From contig QWII01000014.1 in assembly GCA_021405325.1 (NCBI GenBank), forward strand, positions 163,265-227,264: 64,000 bases of DNA, written 5' to 3'. This DNA comes from Caldilinea sp. CFX5. GTDB taxonomy: Bacteria; Chloroflexota; Anaerolineae; Caldilineales; Caldilineaceae. The notes below the pieces were generated by a model that searched no databases, was not told the origin of the DNA, and was given only the letters and a program-made list of their open reading frames with translations. Positions 61,888 through 64,000 of the stretch are shown in pieces; positions within the stretch are counted from its first letter, which is position 1, and each line of letters opens with the position of its first letter. Position numbers and translations under genes: made by a program.

Positions 61888-63630
61888 ATGTTAGCCCAGC
61901 AAGCAAAAAATTGGGTGATCTATCCGACGGCGCCCCGCCCCTTGGTGGAGAGTGTACCGGAACATGGGTTGCTGGTGCAGGTGCTCTACAACCGCGGCTT
62001 GAATAGTGCGGCGGAGATCAATGCCTTTTTGCGCGGCATCGACGCCGTGCAGGAAAATCCCTATAAGCTGCGTGACATGACGCCAGCAGTGGCGCGCATT
62101 GTGGAAGCCATTGATCGGGGCGAAACCATCTGCGTCTATGGTGACTTTGACGCCGACGGCGTCACGGCCACGGCGCTGCTGGTCAGCGCGTTGCAGACCG
62201 CCGGTGGACGGGTCGGCCCCTATATCCCGGATCGCGTCGATGAAGGCTATGGTCTCAATTTGGACGCCATTGAACGGATTGCCCAGCAGGCCAAGTTGAT
62301 GGTCACGGTTGATTGTGGCATTCGTAGCTTGCGGGAAGTGGCACGCGCCGTCGAATTAGGGCTGGATGTCATCGTCACCGACCATCACTCGGTGGGGCCA
62401 GAATTGCCGAAGGCGCTGGCCGTGGTCAATCCCCGGCGCAAAGATTGTATGGGCAGTACGGCGCGCTTGGCGGGGGTTGGCGTTGCCTATCGATTGGCGC
62501 AGGCCGTGTTGCGCGCCGTAGCCCAGCGCCGCGGTAGCCGCATCAGTGAAAACCAGGTCAGTGAAATTGAAGAAGATCTGCTCGATCTGGTGGCGCTGGG
62601 CACGGTCGCGGATATGATGCCGCTGTTGGGGGAAAATCGTTCACTCGTACAACGGGGGCTGGTCTGCCTCAACAAACCAAAACGGGTGGGGGTGGAAACC
62701 CTCTTAACCATTTCCGACCTGCGGCCAGGGACAGTAGATGCCACTGCCATCTCCTGTCGCCTGGCCCCCCGCTTGAACGCCGCTGGTCGGCTGGCCCATG
62801 CCAAACTGGCCTATGAACTCCTGCGCACCAGCGACCCGAGCAAAGCCTATAGCCTGGCGACCGAATTGGAAGCGCTCAACAATCGCCGCCGCACCCTCAC
62901 CGATGAGGCGCACGCCACGGCGGAAGCGCAACTGGCCGAGCAGATGAACAAAGACCGGGCGCTCTATGTTGTCCACAGCCCCCACTTTGTCGCCGGCATT
63001 GTCGGGTTGGTGGCCGGCAAGTTGACCGAACGTTTTTACCGTCCCGTCCTGGTGATTGAAGAGGGCGAACAGGAATCCCGCGGCAGCGCCCGCAGCATCC
63101 CCGAATTTGATATTAGCGCAGCGCTTGATGAGGTGGGCGGGCTGCTGATTCGACATGGCGGCCATAGTCGCGCCGCCGGTTTTACGGTCGCCACCAGTCG
63201 GCTGGCCGAATTTACCGAGGCGGTTCAGAGCATTGCCCATCGCGACCTCAGCCAACGCGCGGATCTGCGGCCAACCTTGCATGTCGACGCCGTGGTGACG
63301 TTAGATGAGATCAATTGGACGATCCAGGAACAATTTATGCGGCTGGAGCCAATGGGCCAAGAGAACCCCTCGCCGCTGCTGCTCTGTCGCCAGGTGCGTG
63401 TGCGCGAGGCGCGCCCCATTGGTAGCCAGAAACAGCACATGCGCCTGATTGTCGATGCCGGCCCCAACACCCCCGTGCTGGATGCCGTCGCCTTTCAACA
63501 GGGCGCTTGGGTCAAACAGCTCGCCGAAGGCAGCCGCCTTGACCTCGTTTTCCAGGTTGAAGCCAACGAATGGCAAGGGCGCAAACGGCTCCAACTGAAT
63601 GTGCAGGATCTCCGCCTTAGTGAGAAGTAG
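61888..63630 (+). CDS. recJ: Single-stranded-DNA-specific exonuclease RecJ
   Basis: A 580-residue RecJ. All DHH-superfamily motifs are present: CVYGDFDADGVTATALL, LMVTVDCGIR, VIVTDHHSVG, LAGVGVAYRLAQAV and the DHHA1 motif GGHSRAAGF, and an OB-fold C-terminus (FMRLEPMGQENPSPLLLCRQ). It degrades single-stranded DNA 5' to 3' in recombination and mismatch repair. Length is usual. The chosen ATG lies 6 nt after an ATT-rich stretch without a clear ribosome-binding site. Composition is the host's normal GC, unlike its left neighbours. Confidence 0.95.
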   Translation: MLAQQAKNWVIYPTAPRPLVESVPEHGLLVQVLYNRGLNSAAEINAFLRGIDAVQENPYKLRDMTPAVARIVEAIDRGETICVYGDFDADGVTATALLVSALQTAGGRVGPYIPDRVDEGYGLNLDAIERIAQQAKLMVTVDCGIRSLREVARAVELGLDVIVTDHHSVGPELPKALAVVNPRRKDCMGSTARLAGVGVAYRLAQAVLRAVAQRRGSRISENQVSEIEEDLLDLVALGTVADMMPLLGENRSLVQRGLVCLNKPKRVGVETLLTISDLRPGTVDATAISCRLAPRLNAAGRLAHAKLAYELLRTSDPSKAYSLATELEALNNRRRTLTDEAHATAEAQLAEQMNKDRALYVVHSPHFVAGIVGLVAGKLTERFYRPVLVIEEGEQESRGSARSIPEFDISAALDEVGGLLIRHGGHSRAAGFTVATSRLAEFTEAVQSIAHRDLSQRADLRPTLHVDAVVTLDEINWTIQEQFMRLEPMGQENPSPLLLCRQVRVREARPIGSQKQHMRLIVDAGPNTPVLDAVAFQQGAWVKQLAEGSRLDLVFQVEANEWQGRKRLQLNVQDLRLSEK

Positions 63631-63710
63631 CGAGTGGTGAGGGGCGGGTTGCGGGTGGTGAGTGCTGAGTTGACTTGTCCCGTAGGGACACTTGAGTTTA
63701 GGATAATCAC

Positions 63711-63950
63711 ATGAAGATGAACGCTTCCGGCCCGGTGAAAATCGGGGTTATTTTTGGCTCCATTGGAATTTTGTTGACCGTCGTCGGCATTCTGCGGGGC
63801 AACGTGCCGCTCAACCCGGCGAGCATTGGCATGGCGCTACTGATTGGCGGCGGGGTCTGGTTTTTGGTGGCCTGGACGGTTGCCACTGCGGCGGTTGATG
63901 TCGATCGCGATGCGGCGGACCAGGAATTGGCAACCGAAGAACAACAATAA
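63711..63950 (+). CDS. Small two-helix membrane protein
   Basis: A 79-residue protein with two hydrophobic helices (VIFGSIGILLTVVGILRG and GMALLIGGGVWFLVAWTVAT) joined by a short loop, and an acidic C-terminus (VDRDAADQELATEEQQ). It lies 80 nt after recJ. No family recognised. It is probably co-transcribed with recJ, with no functional link known. Confidence 0.7.
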   Translation: MKMNASGPVKIGVIFGSIGILLTVVGILRGNVPLNPASIGMALLIGGGVWFLVAWTVATAAVDVDRDAADQELATEEQQ

Positions 63951-63958
63951 TTGGCCTG

Positions 63959-64000
63959 CCTTCTCGTAGGGGCACGATATATCGTGCCCCTACGAGAAGG
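63959..64000. repeat. Perfect 42-bp palindrome at the right edge
   Basis: Arms of 20 bp (CCTTCTCGTAGGGGCACGAT and complement) around a central AT. Core GTAGGGGCA...TGCCCCTAC matches that of the hairpin at 48156-48223. It follows the small membrane protein gene by 8 nt and probably ends its transcript. Confidence 0.9.

Overview
The window looks like a chromosomal segment of a Chloroflexota bacterium (Anaerolineae/Caldilineae/Ardenticatenia-like). This is an inference, from secreted proteins with a Thr/Pro-rich linker and a C-terminal FLPVIRKR-type tail, a homocysteine S-methyltransferase/MetF fusion, a three-subunit xanthine-dehydrogenase-type operon, many long intergenic palindromes, and mixed base composition. 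No rRNA or taxonomic marker settles the lineage.

Layout. (1) 1-15.9 kb, minus strand: a large multigene locus that looks like phage defence. From its promoter side it encodes a NERD/SF1 helicase, a ~1,240-aa DUF6079-like P-loop ATPase broken by a one-base frameshift, a DNA methyltransferase with a zinc finger, a 1,212-aa protein of unknown function, and a DEAH helicase of the DUF1998 type that runs off the left edge. (2) 16.6-18.2 kb: a decayed AlbA/Schlafen-type gene. (3) 18.4-28.1 kb, minus strand: an accessory, plasmid- or ICE-like block with a Flp-like pilin, TadE- and TadG-like pseudopilins, a membrane-anchored protein, a coiled-coil/winged-helix/nuclease-like protein, two OB-fold (SSB-type) proteins, a Cas4-like Fe-S nuclease, a SWIM-MoxR ATPase, a HExxH-vWA protein and a CHC2/TOPRIM primase. 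Almost every gene has a strong purine-rich ribosome-binding site and several have private terminators. (4) 28.1-33.1 kb: a minus-strand XRE regulator-P450-ImmA/IrrE-like peptidase-DUF6545 membrane protein cluster, facing two plus-strand genes across a control region with repeated TTGTNNACAA sites. (5) 33.3-33.7 kb: three tRNAs (fMet, Met, Lys).

(6) 33.8-40.8 kb: ordinary metabolic genes (N-carbamoyl-D-amino-acid amidohydrolase, class III aminotransferase, SpoU methyltransferase, VapBC-like pair, homocysteine methyltransferase/MTHFR). (7) 40.8-43.4 kb: a gene graveyard with four inverted-repeat elements, a deleted glycosyltransferase, an antitoxin remnant, and a small gene split by an 85-bp MITE-like element whose 5-bp target duplication and reading frame can both be reconstructed exactly. 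(8) 43.5-47.4 kb: xanthine-dehydrogenase-type operon (Fe-S, molybdopterin and FAD subunits). (9) 47.5-55.8 kb: cell-surface proteins (repeat-bearing cupredoxin lipoprotein, FG-GAP protein, PA14-SH3 protein, DNRLRE-type protein), then a DUF6544-like protein and a carotenoid-desaturase-like oxidoreductase. (10) 55.9-64 kb: AAA-like/PD-(D/E)XK protein, YprB-type exonuclease, two AT-rich secreted or anchored genes, RecJ, a small membrane protein, and a perfect palindrome at the right edge.

The most interesting systems are the five-gene defence locus with its broken ATPase, the MoxR/vWA/Cas4-like/SSB/pilin accessory block, and the P450-peptidase-membrane protein cluster with its operator array.
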